This document shows positions 1-8,434 of a stretch of 64,000 bases of DNA, piece after piece. This DNA comes from Alectryocaccobium sp963595425 (GTDB taxonomy: Bacteria; Bacillota; Clostridia; Lachnospirales; Lachnospiraceae). How positions within the stretch are numbered: position 1 is the stretch's first letter; the number at the start of each line of letters is the position of its first letter. The notes under the pieces were generated by a model, which saw only the letters and a list, made by a program, of their open reading frames with translations, was not told where the DNA came from and searched no databases. A program made the position numbers and the translations under genes. The stretch spans positions 1 to 64,000 of the forward strand of contig CAVBHN010000002.1 of assembly GCA_963595425.1 (NCBI GenBank), read 5' to 3'.

Positions 1-68
1 TTCAGAAGACAAGAGAAGAAGGAACAGCCGAGACAAACAAATATCTTGGAATCGGAAATTTTAAATAA
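1..68 (+). CDS. C-terminal tail of an upstream gene, possibly type II (archaeal-type) glyceraldehyde-3-phosphate dehydrogenase
   Basis: Frame 3 is open from the window edge to a TAA at 66-68 and encodes about 21 residues, ending TAETNKYLGIGNFK. From memory, archaeal type II GAPDHs end in a similar TN(x)xxGI tail, and the next gene is an archaeal-type PGK homologue, the natural partner of such an enzyme. Too little is visible to prove the family. What is seen is only the open frame and tail. The GAPDH identity is inference. Confidence 0.4.
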   Translation, partial: QKTREEGTAETNKYLGIGNFK

Positions 69-154
69 TTTCAATATTTATAGAATTAACAATAACCTGT
101 GTATAGGGGGCGGACGTTAGCGCCGCTCCCTAATTCAATTTGAAAGGAGAAGAA

Positions 155-1399
155 ATGCGTTTCGGAATTAAAACAATAGATGATTTTGACGTAAAGGACA
201 AGACAGTTCTTTGCCGTGTTGATATTAATCAGCCTGTTGACAAGGCGACAAATACACTTAAAAGCACAGCCAGAATTAAGGCATGTGTTCCTACAATCAA
301 GGAGCTTTCGGATAAGGGTGCCAAGGTAGTTCTTATGGCACATCAGGGAAGTGATATCGAGTACAAAAATTACTATACACTTGAGCCGCACAGCAAGGTA
401 CTTTCAGAGCTTCTCGGAAAAAAGGTTGACTTTATAGAGGATGTATGCGGACCGGCAGCTATCGAAAAAATAAAGAGTCTTAATTCGGGAGATATTCTTC
501 TGCTTGAAAATGTCAGATATATGGCTGAAGAGCAGACATTGTTTGAGTTAAAGCTCTGCCTTACACATGAGCAGCAGGCTCAGACGGTTCTTGTACGTAA
601 GCTTGCACCGCTTGCAGACCTTTATGTATGTGACGCATTTGCAGCTTCTCACAGAGATCAGCCTTCACTTTGCGGATTTGAGCAGGTGCTTCCTTCTGCA
701 ATGGGCAGACTGTTTGAGAAGGAATATTGTGTTCTTTCAGAGCTTATGGAGTCACCAAAGCGCCCATGCACATTTGTACTTGGCGGAGCAAAGATAGCAG
801 ATGCATTTCTTATGATGAAAACTGTATTGAAGGCAGGAGTTGCTGACAATATTCTTCCAGGCGGTGTTGTTGCAAACATTATGATGATTGCAAAGGGAGA
901 AAATATCGGAGAAGGAAGCAAGAGCTTTATCGAAAAGAATAACTATGCAGAATTTTTCGATGTAGCAAAGGAAATAATCGCAGAATACGGCGACAAGATT
1001 GTATTCCCTGTTGATATGGCATGGACAAAGAATAAGATTCGTAAGGAAGCAAAGGTTGGAGAAATTCCTTCGGATGTTGCCATAACAGATATTGGCGCAG
1101 ATACAACAGCTATGTATCAGGATATAATCCGTTCATCTGAGACTGTATTTGTAAACGGACCTATGGGTATCTTCGAAGAAGAGCCGACAGAGTACGGAAC
1201 AAAGGGTGTATGGGAAGCACTAGGAGATACAAAGGCATATACAGTTGTAGGCGGCGGCGACAGTATTACAGCTACTACAAAATATAAAAAGACAGATGAT
1301 ATTTCATATATTTGTACAGGCGGCGGTGCGCTCATTCGTTTCCTTACTGGCGAGGAGCTTCCTGTTGTTAAAGCACTTAGACACGGAGCTACAGTATAA
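155..1399 (+). CDS. Archaeal-type phosphoglycerate kinase homologue with altered substrate site
   Basis: A 414-aa protein with the full PGK layout: RVDIN at 21-25, ARIKA (Arg40), LLENVR (Arg121), DAFAASHR (Arg167), LGGAK (Lys213), GPMGIFE and GGGDS near the C-terminus. The wording (RVDINQPVD, HQG, LEPH, AHRxQPS) follows archaeal rather than bacterial PGKs. The usual HxGRP/HQGKP loop, whose basic residue helps hold the 3-phosphate of 3-phosphoglycerate, reads HQGSD at 63-67, so that basic residue is lost. The start is the ATG at 155, 5 nt after AAAGGAGA; a TTG at 140 is also in frame but lies before the ribosome site. It sits 29 bp before a LarA homologue in a sugar catabolic cluster, so glycolysis is unlikely to be its job. 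Acyl-phosphate transfer on another acid is my inference. Confidence 0.85.
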   Translation: MRFGIKTIDDFDVKDKTVLCRVDINQPVDKATNTLKSTARIKACVPTIKELSDKGAKVVLMAHQGSDIEYKNYYTLEPHSKVLSELLGKKVDFIEDVCGPAAIEKIKSLNSGDILLLENVRYMAEEQTLFELKLCLTHEQQAQTVLVRKLAPLADLYVCDAFAASHRDQPSLCGFEQVLPSAMGRLFEKEYCVLSELMESPKRPCTFVLGGAKIADAFLMMKTVLKAGVADNILPGGVVANIMMIAKGENIGEGSKSFIEKNNYAEFFDVAKEIIAEYGDKIVFPVDMAWTKNKIRKEAKVGEIPSDVAITDIGADTTAMYQDIIRSSETVFVNGPMGIFEEEPTEYGTKGVWEALGDTKAYTVVGGGDSITATTKYKKTDDISYICTGGGALIRFLTGEELPVVKALRHGATV

Positions 1400-1428
1400 T
1401 AAGATAGAAGAAGGATATTGAGGCGTAT

Positions 1429-2679
1429 ATGAATATAGAATTTGGATATGGAAAGGGAATACAGACTGTAAATGTTCCTGATGACAATCTTTTAGATGTT
1501 CTTATGTCAAATCCGATGGAGCATGAAAGAAGGGGCAAGGATGCGGTGGATTATGCGCTTGCTAATCCTATAGGAGCACCAAAGCTTCATACACTTGTAG
1601 GACCTGATCAGAAGATAGTTATTATTACAAGTGATATTTCAAGACCTCTTCCAAGCTTTGATGTTGTTCCGTCGGTATTGGATGAGCTGTATAAGGGAGG
1701 CGTTCCCAAGGAAAATATTACAATTGTATTCGGACTGGGTTCCCACAGAAAGCAGACTGAAGATGAGATGAAGCATCTTGTTGGCGAGCGTGCATTTAAC
1801 GAAGTTAAATGTATGGACAGCACTCCGGAAGATTGTGTTTCTATGGGAAAAACTCCAAGCGGAACACCTGTAGATATAACAAGAGTTGTTGCAGAGGCGG
1901 ATTTCAGAATTGCTCTCGGAAATGTGGAATTTCACTATTTTGCAGGATATTCGGGAGGAAACAAGGCTCTTATGCCGGGCGTTTCAACACCGGCTGCCAT
2001 TCAGGCAAATCATAGGCTTATGGTATCGAATGATGCATGCGCTGGTAAGCTTGAAGGCAATCCGATAAGAGAGGATATTGAGGAGGCCGGAAAGCTCTGT
2101 CCTATACATTATATTGTCAATGCTGTTCTTGATGAGCATAAGCATATTGTTTATGCCGCAGCCGGAGATGTTATAACAGCACACAGAAATGCATGTGCAT
2201 ATCTCGATAAAATGTACAGAAAGCCGATTCCGCAAAAGGCGGATATCGTGCTCGTATCGCAGGGCGGTGCGCCGAAGGATGCAAATCTTTATCAGACTCA
2301 GAAGGCGCTTGATAATTCAAAGCATGCAGTAAAGGATGGTGGAACGATTATTCTTATAGGTGCATGCAACGAGGGACTCGGAAGTGCCAAATTCGAGGAG
2401 TGGTTAGTAAATTCAAAGACATCGCACGAAATGGTGGAAAGAATCGGAAAAGACTTTCAGCTTGGCGGACATAAGGCTGCTGCAATTGCCATGATTCTGG
2501 AATATGCAAAGATAGATCTTGTATCTGAAATGGATGATGATTTTGTCAGAAGTATATTTATGGAGCCGAAGCATTCAGCTCAGGAAGCCTTTGATGAGGC
2601 TATGAAGGAGTATGGACCGGATGCAAAGGTAATAGCAATGCCGTTTGGAGGAGCTACACTTCCTATTTGTGAAAATTAA
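1429..2679 (+). CDS. LarA-family nickel-dependent hydroxy-acid racemase/epimerase homologue
   Basis: A 416-aa protein of the LarA (DUF2088) family. LarA interconverts D- and L-lactate with a nickel-pincer nucleotide cofactor; relatives act on malate, phenyllactate and aldonates. The key residues are all visible: SRP (Arg72), GSHR (His106), HYFAGYSGG (His169), GGNKALMPG (Lys179), ANH (His195) and YQTQK near 285. It is preceded by GAAGG and TTGAGG ribosome-site candidates and follows the PGK homologue closely, so the two are probably co-transcribed. The cofactor genes larB, larC and larE are not in this window and must lie elsewhere if the enzyme is active. Its substrate is not known; a sugar-acid epimerase is consistent with the neighbours but is inference. 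Confidence 0.85.
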   Translation: MNIEFGYGKGIQTVNVPDDNLLDVLMSNPMEHERRGKDAVDYALANPIGAPKLHTLVGPDQKIVIITSDISRPLPSFDVVPSVLDELYKGGVPKENITIVFGLGSHRKQTEDEMKHLVGERAFNEVKCMDSTPEDCVSMGKTPSGTPVDITRVVAEADFRIALGNVEFHYFAGYSGGNKALMPGVSTPAAIQANHRLMVSNDACAGKLEGNPIREDIEEAGKLCPIHYIVNAVLDEHKHIVYAAAGDVITAHRNACAYLDKMYRKPIPQKADIVLVSQGGAPKDANLYQTQKALDNSKHAVKDGGTIILIGACNEGLGSAKFEEWLVNSKTSHEMVERIGKDFQLGGHKAAAIAMILEYAKIDLVSEMDDDFVRSIFMEPKHSAQEAFDEAMKEYGPDAKVIAMPFGGATLPICEN

Positions 2680-2747
2680 ATAGAACAGTTTAAAATTCGG
2701 TATATATAATTGTATAACAAGAACTGTTCATAAGGTTTTAAATTCAT

Positions 2748-2800
2748 AAAAGCTGCTGTGACATATATCTGTAAGAGGTAAATGTCCGGCAGCTTTTTTT
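2748..2800 (+). terminator. Rho-independent terminator after the LarA homologue
   Basis: AAAAGCTGC (2748-2756) pairs with GCAGCTTTT ending near 2797. An inner GACAT/ATGTC pair extends the stem and a seven-T run follows. The rest of the 346-bp gap (2680-3025) has no gene I can support, only AT-rich DNA and the ribosome site of the next gene. Confidence 0.75.
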
Positions 2801-3025
2801 GATAAAAATAGAAAAGAACATGATAAGAGAGTAAATGCAATTTGTTGTAAAAACAGCAATATACATATGCTTTTTATGGCAGAAAAAGCAAGAAAAAGAT
2901 AACACGATACCCTCTAAATGTAATAATATGAACAAATAAGAGACTCGTCAGATAGAATTTATTGTGTAAGCGATGCGGCGGGTAATAAGAAGAATGAATT
3001 TTGAGGCGAAAAAGGAGGAATTAAA

Positions 3026-3955
3026 ATGGCACTTAATATTTGCGGAGCACCGTGCTGCTGGGGAGTAGATGATATAACCAATCCGAATATTCCGAGCTGG
3101 AAAAGAGTTCTCAAGGAGGCACATGAGGCAGGCTATAAGGCTATTGAGCTGGGTCCAAACGGCTGGATTCCTACGGATAATATAGAAATGGTTTCGGATG
3201 AGCTCAATAAAAATAAGCTTTCTATTGTGGCAGGAACAATTTTTGATGACTGTTTATCGGATGATAATTTTAAGAAGATAATGGATCAGGTAGATGGTAT
3301 ATGCAAGCTTATAACAAAGCTTCCGCCTTTAAAGACAGAGGAGGGACAGAGGTATCCGACACCTTATCTTACTGTAATGGACTGGGGACATGATGAAAGA
3401 GATTATGCAGCCGGACATTATGACAGAGCGCCGAGACTTGACAAAGCCGGATGGGATAAGCTGGTATATCATTTTAGCGAGATTTGTAAAAAGGCTCGTG
3501 ATTACGGGGTAAGAGCAGTGCTTCATCCACATTGCGGCGGATATATAGAGTTTTCGGATGAGATAGACAGACTTTCGGATGATATTCCTTCAGATGTAGC
3601 AGGCTTTGTTCTTGACACCGGACATCTTAAATATGCCGGAATGGACCCGGTAGAATGGCTTAGAAAATACAAGGAAAGATTGGATTACGTTCATTTTAAG
3701 GATATTAATCAGAAGGTATATGACGAAATAATGCAGGAGCATATTCGTTTCTTTGAGGGATGCTGGAGAGGCTCTATGTGTCCGATAGGAACAGGCAATG
3801 TTGATTATCCGGCAGTTAAGGATGTGCTTGACGAGATCGGATACAGCGGATATATAACAATAGAGCAGGAATGCGATCCTCGTAATGTAGATAAGAGCCT
3901 TGAAAATGTAAAGGCAAGCGTACAATATTTAAAGAGCATCGGATTTAAAATTTGA
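3026..3955 (+). CDS. Sugar phosphate isomerase/epimerase-like TIM barrel (IolE/AP-endonuclease 2 family)
   Basis: A 309-aa protein of the xylose-isomerase-like TIM-barrel superfamily, resembling inosose dehydratase (IolE) and sugar epimerases. The N-terminus (ICGAPCCWGV) matches the start of the IolE-like barrel. Metal-ligand candidates are visible at LHPHCGG (about 170), DTGH (about 192), VHFKD (about 228) and IEQE near the C-terminus. The start ATG is 7 nt after a strong AAAGGAGG. It lies behind a terminator but ahead of a MATE gene, in the same direction as the rest of the cluster. It probably isomerises, epimerises or dehydrates a sugar or inositol-like intermediate. The precise reaction cannot be read from sequence. 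Confidence 0.75.
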   Translation: MALNICGAPCCWGVDDITNPNIPSWKRVLKEAHEAGYKAIELGPNGWIPTDNIEMVSDELNKNKLSIVAGTIFDDCLSDDNFKKIMDQVDGICKLITKLPPLKTEEGQRYPTPYLTVMDWGHDERDYAAGHYDRAPRLDKAGWDKLVYHFSEICKKARDYGVRAVLHPHCGGYIEFSDEIDRLSDDIPSDVAGFVLDTGHLKYAGMDPVEWLRKYKERLDYVHFKDINQKVYDEIMQEHIRFFEGCWRGSMCPIGTGNVDYPAVKDVLDEIGYSGYITIEQECDPRNVDKSLENVKASVQYLKSIGFKI

Positions 3956-4030
3956 TGATATATGGGCTTTTAACGGCATATAGATTTAAAATCTGTATGC
4001 CGTATCTATTGAAACAGAGGTTGAAGAAAA

Positions 4031-5383
4031 ATGGCTTTTGAAAGAGCGGTTGATATGACATCGGGAAATCCGTCAAGACTTATACTGAAGCTTGCTGTTC
4101 CGCTTATGCTGACAAATATCGGACAGCAGCTGTATGGAATTGCGGATGCTGTAATTGTCGGGCGAGGTGTAGGAGTAGATGCGTTTGCTGCTCTTGGAGC
4201 ATGTGACTGGCTTGTATGGCTTGTATTGTGGAGCGTACAGGGGCTTACGCAGGGCTTTTCGACACTTGTAGCAAAAAGCTTTGGAGCACACGAAACAAAA
4301 AAGCTGCATCAGAGCGTTGCTATGTGCGCGCGGATGTGCCTTTTGATAGGCAGTGCCATAACGGTTGTTTTTGTACTGCTTTCAAGGAGTCTCCTTATGC
4401 TTGTGGGAACACCCGGCGATATATTAGGCGATGCAGTGACATATCTTTCAATGATATATTTGGGAACGCTTATAGTTCTTGGCTATAATATGGCAGCAGC
4501 GATTCTGCGTGCAGTCGGAGATGGAAAAACGCCTCTTATTGCAATGGGAATTGCAGGAGGATTAAATGTCGGCCTTGATCTGCTTTTTGTCATGATATTT
4601 GGCTGGGGAATCATCGGTGCGGCAGCTGCTACGCTTTTGGCACAGTTTATAGCTTTTTTGTATTGCTTTATTGTTATAAAAAAATCGCATGTATTCAAGG
4701 CTGAAAAAGAAAGCAAAAAATGGAATACAAAAATAGCAAAGGAACTTTGCATGCTTGGATTTCCGATGTGTGTTTCAGCTGTTATTGTAGATATAGGAGG
4801 GATTATGGCTCAATCAGTCATAAATTCCTTCGGAACAATATTTGTTGCGGGATGTACAGCGGCAAACAAGCTTCACGGAACTCTTGACTGCTCGGCTGTT
4901 GCGATAGGATTTGCATCATCTACATATATAGGACAGAATTACGGCGCAAAGCGTATGGATCGCGTCAGAGAAGGTATAAGGAAGGCTACAGTTATAGCTG
5001 TTCTCATTGGCGGGGCTATAATGCTTGCTATGTTTGCCTTTGGAAGGCCGATAGTAGGAATGTTCCTGGCTGATGATGTGGCAAATGCGGCAGAGGCGCT
5101 CGAAATTGGCTATCAATATGTAATGGTAATGAGCGCAATGCTTATTGCTGCATACCTTATGAATCTGTACAGATATTCCCTGCAGGGGCTGGGAAATACA
5201 ATAGCTCCGATGCTTTCCGGATTTTTTGAATTTGGTGCAAGGATATTTGTTGCCTTTGTTTTTCCTGTTTTTATGGGGCAGTTTGGATTGTTTTTCATGG
5301 ATGGATCAGCGTGGACGGCTGCCGGGATATTCCAGATAATCTGCTTTTTTATCACATTAAGAAAAAAAGAAAAAAATAATTGA
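4031..5383 (+). CDS. MATE family multidrug/solute efflux transporter
   Basis: A 450-aa polytopic membrane protein with about 12 predicted helices. The MATE hallmarks are the N-terminal GNPSRLILKLAVPLMLTN segment, the QQLYGIADAVIVGR segment and the matching second half starting near LGFPMCVSAVIVD. MATE proteins export cationic compounds by Na+ or H+ antiport. It ends the first catabolic block and is followed by a strong hairpin terminator. A role in exporting a pathway by-product is possible, but drug efflux is equally possible. No unusual residues were noticed. Confidence 0.9.
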   Translation: MAFERAVDMTSGNPSRLILKLAVPLMLTNIGQQLYGIADAVIVGRGVGVDAFAALGACDWLVWLVLWSVQGLTQGFSTLVAKSFGAHETKKLHQSVAMCARMCLLIGSAITVVFVLLSRSLLMLVGTPGDILGDAVTYLSMIYLGTLIVLGYNMAAAILRAVGDGKTPLIAMGIAGGLNVGLDLLFVMIFGWGIIGAAAATLLAQFIAFLYCFIVIKKSHVFKAEKESKKWNTKIAKELCMLGFPMCVSAVIVDIGGIMAQSVINSFGTIFVAGCTAANKLHGTLDCSAVAIGFASSTYIGQNYGAKRMDRVREGIRKATVIAVLIGGAIMLAMFAFGRPIVGMFLADDVANAAEALEIGYQYVMVMSAMLIAAYLMNLYRYSLQGLGNTIAPMLSGFFEFGARIFVAFVFPVFMGQFGLFFMDGSAWTAAGIFQIICFFITLRKKEKNN

Positions 5384-5397
5384 AATTATAAAAGAAG

Positions 5398-5436
5398 GGT
5401 CTGCCGCATTATGCATTTAATGCGACAGACCTTTTT
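5398..5436 (+). terminator. Terminator hairpin GGTCTGCCGCATTA...TAATGCGACAGACC
   Basis: A 14-bp stem with one C-A mismatch (left arm 5398-5411, right arm 5418-5431) and a six-base loop is followed by TTTTT. It lies between the convergent MATE and LysR genes and can serve either. The same stem sequence recurs at 62867-62904. Confidence 0.8.
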
Positions 5437-5453
5437 TGAATTTTACAAAGATA

Positions 5454-6410
5454 TCAACGAAAAAATGTACTGCTGTCAAGATGAAAATATTCTGCCAACA
5501 TATCTATAAAGCTTTGTTCGCATTCGGAAAGCGGTACATTTTTCTTTTTTAACAGCAGAAGCTGATTTTCGGAGTCCTTTGCAGAGGTGTGGAGAATGGG
5601 CAAAATCTTAATAGCGGGTGACTTAAAGCGGTTCATAAGCCATTTGGCAACATAGGCAACAGAATCGGTTTTTAAAAGCATATTTATAGCCAATTCGGTT
5701 GAATTTGTAAAGAGTATATTGTCATTGTTAAAGATGGCCTGCTGATTGTCACATAAAAGATTTAATGCTGATCGATCCTCCATGTCTATTGCTATATTTG
5801 TGACGCGAAGGATTTCCTCGTGTGAGACGGCACTTCGGTGATAATACCTTGACGTAGGTCCTACGCAGAGCATCGGGACTGCTGTATCTAAAAGCTGTAC
5901 GGAAAGGCTCTCGCTGCTTTTTTCATTGATCCAGGGCAGTGAATGACCGTCCCAGGAATTCGCAACAAGAATACCGAGATTGAACGGGCCGTCAATTACC
6001 TTTTGGGCAACATCACCTCTGTTGGTCTCGCTTATAACAAAATGGATTTTTTTATCGGAATTTTTTTCATAGCAGCCTGCTATAAGGTCATATAAGAAAT
6101 CAAATTGCTGAGTAGCAAGAAAAAGCCTTGAGCGGATGTCAGAAGGCTTATCGGTTATGTTGTCATTTAGGGTTTGAACAGAAGCAAGTATGGAATTTGC
6201 ATAATACAGAAAATTCCGTCCCTCCTGAGTCAGTGAAATTCCTTTGCTTTTTCTTATAAATAAAGTTGTATGATATTCTTCTTCCAGGGCTGAAATCGAT
6301 TTTGTGAGGTTTGGCTGGCTTGTATACAGTGCCTGGGAAGCCTTTGTAATAGAACCGCATTCTGCTACCTTTACGAAATATTCTAATTGTCTGAAGTTGA
6401 TTTTCCTCAC
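5454..6410 (-). CDS. LysR-family transcriptional regulator
   Basis: A 318-aa protein with the LysR winged helix-turn-helix at residues 3-60 (LEYFVKVAECGSITKASQAL, then SQPNLTKSI) and a periplasmic-binding-like co-inducer domain after about residue 90. The start is a GTG at 6408-6410 preceded by AAGGGATGAG. The nearby ATG is out of frame. The gene is divergent from the SDR at 6657, the usual arrangement for a LysR protein that controls its neighbour in response to a pathway metabolite. It probably regulates the 6657-14538 genes. The inducer is unknown. Confidence 0.9.
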   Translation of the reverse strand: MRKINFRQLEYFVKVAECGSITKASQALYTSQPNLTKSISALEEEYHTTLFIRKSKGISLTQEGRNFLYYANSILASVQTLNDNITDKPSDIRSRLFLATQQFDFLYDLIAGCYEKNSDKKIHFVISETNRGDVAQKVIDGPFNLGILVANSWDGHSLPWINEKSSESLSVQLLDTAVPMLCVGPTSRYYHRSAVSHEEILRVTNIAIDMEDRSALNLLCDNQQAIFNNDNILFTNSTELAINMLLKTDSVAYVAKWLMNRFKSPAIKILPILHTSAKDSENQLLLLKKKNVPLSECEQSFIDMLAEYFHLDSSTFFR

Positions 6411-6424
6411 CTCATCCCTTGTAA

Positions 6425-6547
6425 ATGCAATATTAATAATTTGACGCTGTGATAATTATACAGAAATGCGTATTAATAATCAATAATATTGACTTAAAAA
6501 CCGGTGTAATTGTGCTGTTTGACGGAATTTGAATAATGCATATTCAT
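6425..6547. promoter_or_regulatory. Intergenic repeats AATGC(A/G)-TATT, candidate LysR binding sites
   Basis: The 246-bp divergent gap carries three related words: AATGCAATATTAAT (from 6425), AATGCGTATTAAT (from 6465) and AATGCATATTCAT (from 6535). The first two share TATTAATAAT exactly 40 bp apart, about four helical turns. LysR proteins bind spaced T-N11-A boxes between divergent promoters, so these are reasonable operators. TTGAC words at 6441, 6489 and 6519 are -35 candidates, but no convincing -10 partner was found. Confidence 0.4.
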
Positions 6548-6656
6548 TTTTGTTTAGCAAAATGGATAACTAACAGATATTATACAAACGCGAAAATTTT
6601 AATTAAGATGTATTCATAAAACATAAACGAAAAATATATAAGAAGGGAGATGCATT

Positions 6657-7502
6657 ATGTCGGAGTGGTTTGATATTTATCCTAAAGATAAATGGAGAGA
6701 TACAGGATACAGTATTATGGATCAATTCTCTCTAAAGGGTAAAAAAGGATTTATAACAGGGGGCTGTGGCGGACTTGGCAGAAATGTAGCAGCCGCATGG
6801 GCAGAAAAAGGTGCGGATGTAGCATTGGTGGATCTTCCCGGAACAAAAAACAGATTGGAACCGCTTTGCAGGGAGATGTCGCAAAAATACAATTCGAGGG
6901 TAATTCCTATATATTGTGATGTGTCAGACCCAAAATCGGTTAAAAAAATGAAGGCAGAGATTCTGGATGCATTAGGAGATATCCATATTGCATATGTTAA
7001 TGCGGGAATATGCATGATGGGTGACGATATAAATGTTTCATATGATACATGGAAAAAAACAATGGAGGTAAACCTTGACGGCATTTATCTTTGTGCGATG
7101 TCAGCAAAGGAGATAATGCTGGAAAAGGGACATGGCGGTTCAATAGTCATGACAGCATCGCTTTCCGGCTTCAATGCAAATAATGCATACGGAAACCCTA
7201 CTCCGGTTTGTGCATACGGAACATCTAAGGCAGGAGTATATGAGCTTTCGAGATTTATGGCTGCAAGTCTTGCGGGAAACGGAATCAGAGTAAACTGTGT
7301 ATCTCCCGGGTATATATGGTCCGGAATTCATGAAGGGGTAATGGATAAGGAAGGACATGATATGCTTCTTATGCCTGTTCCGATAAAAAAATTTGGTTTA
7401 AATGAGGATATTGCATCGGCAGTTCTTTTCCTGTCTACAGATGCTGCCAAATATATTACGGGAACGGTGATTCATGTTGACGGAGGCTATTCTGTATTTT
7501 AG
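6657..7502 (+). CDS. Short-chain dehydrogenase/reductase (SDR)
   Basis: A 281-aa classical SDR. An N-terminal tail of about 28 residues precedes the Rossmann motif TGGCGGLG at 34-41. The NAG motif is in VNAGI, the catalytic serine lies in TASLSG, and YGTSK supplies Tyr and Lys. The C-terminus ends ITGTVIHVDGGYSVF. The start ATG follows AAGGGAGATGC. It is the first gene after the LysR intergenic region and heads a run of transketolase, dehydrogenase and transporter genes. It most likely oxidises or reduces a polyol, ketose or sugar-acid intermediate with NAD(P). The substrate is not deducible. Confidence 0.9.
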   Translation: MSEWFDIYPKDKWRDTGYSIMDQFSLKGKKGFITGGCGGLGRNVAAAWAEKGADVALVDLPGTKNRLEPLCREMSQKYNSRVIPIYCDVSDPKSVKKMKAEILDALGDIHIAYVNAGICMMGDDINVSYDTWKKTMEVNLDGIYLCAMSAKEIMLEKGHGGSIVMTASLSGFNANNAYGNPTPVCAYGTSKAGVYELSRFMAASLAGNGIRVNCVSPGYIWSGIHEGVMDKEGHDMLLMPVPIKKFGLNEDIASAVLFLSTDAAKYITGTVIHVDGGYSVF

Positions 7503-7511
7503 AAAATAAAA

Positions 7512-7529
7512 TGCCATCGATCGATGGCA
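7512..7529. repeat. Perfect 18-bp palindrome TGCCATCGATCGATGGCA
   Basis: It occupies most of the 34-bp gap between the SDR and the first transketolase subunit, just upstream of that gene's ribosome site. It could be an operator or an mRNA hairpin. No T-run follows, so it is not a terminator. Confidence 0.6.
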
Positions 7530-7542
7530 GGAAAGGATGAAT

Positions 7543-8433
7543 ATGGGCAGAGTTTATATTGAGGATATAAAGGGACTTATTCAAAAGGCAGGAGATGTTA
7601 GACAAACGCTTGCAATGGCATGCTTTAGGAATCCCGGCATACATATCGGAGGTCCGTTTTCAGCTGTTGATATAGCTACAGCTGTTTATTTTAAGCATCT
7701 TGATTATGATCCGGATAAGCTGGATGATCCAAACAGAAATATATTTATCTTGAGTAAGGGACACAACGGAATACTTTTTTATTCCATATATGTAAATATG
7801 GGTGTTTATAAACCTGAAGAACTGTTCAATGGATACAATAATTGTAATGGTCCGTTTGGACCGCATCCGAATCATCATACGGTTAAGGGAATTGAGGTAT
7901 CAACAGGATCGCTTGGCCATGGAATAAATTGGGCTGTGGGCTTTTCGATGGCACGTCAGGATATGGGAGTGAAGGCTCGAACCTTTGTCCTTCTTGGAGA
8001 TGGTGAAATGGAAGAGGGATCAAACTGGGAAGGAATATTATATGCTGCATCAAAGCATATGGATGATATTGTAGCACTTGTTGATTTTAATCATGCGTCT
8101 GCATCCTTTTATACAAATGAGAATATGAGATGGGGAGATAAAGGCGGACCTGAGGGTATGGCTGAGTGCTACAGAGCATTCGGATGGAATGCAATGGTTA
8201 TAGACGGTACAGATATGACGGCTATTGATAAGGCTTTATCCTCTCTTCCTGAGGTGACATATAAGGGAAAGCCTACCGCGCTTATCTGCTCTACGACTAA
8301 GGGACAGGGTGTCGGATTTATGATGGAAAGGCCTACAGCATGGCATATGGGCGGCTTTGATGACGAAACACTGAAAAAGGCACAGGCTGAAATAGCAGAA
8401 TATACAGCGAAGAAATTGGCGGAGGTAGAGTGA
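7543..8433 (+). CDS. Transketolase N-terminal (TPP-binding) subunit, first pair
   Basis: About 296 aa, the size of split transketolase N-subunits. TPP-site features include SKGHNG near 70, STGSLGHGI near 120 and GDGEMEEG near 153. The segment that normally reads DxNxxQIDG is LVDFNHASAS here, unlike the second pair, suggesting a different substrate pocket. The ATG at 7543 is spaced correctly from AAAGGA at 7532-7537; the in-frame ATG at 7537 overlaps it. The partner subunit starts one base after this gene ends. Split transketolases of this type serve dedicated sugar routes in several bacteria (for example apulose phosphate and sulfoquinovose pathways). Confidence 0.88.
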   Translation: MGRVYIEDIKGLIQKAGDVRQTLAMACFRNPGIHIGGPFSAVDIATAVYFKHLDYDPDKLDDPNRNIFILSKGHNGILFYSIYVNMGVYKPEELFNGYNNCNGPFGPHPNHHTVKGIEVSTGSLGHGINWAVGFSMARQDMGVKARTFVLLGDGEMEEGSNWEGILYAASKHMDDIVALVDFNHASASFYTNENMRWGDKGGPEGMAECYRAFGWNAMVIDGTDMTAIDKALSSLPEVTYKGKPTALICSTTKGQGVGFMMERPTAWHMGGFDDETLKKAQAEIAEYTAKKLAEVE

Positions 8434-8434
8434 T

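Noticed and set aside
155..1399. Housekeeping glycolytic pgk
   Set aside because: Archaeal-type sequence, substituted HQGSD loop and catabolic-cluster context make a standard glycolytic role unlikely, so no pgk symbol was assigned.
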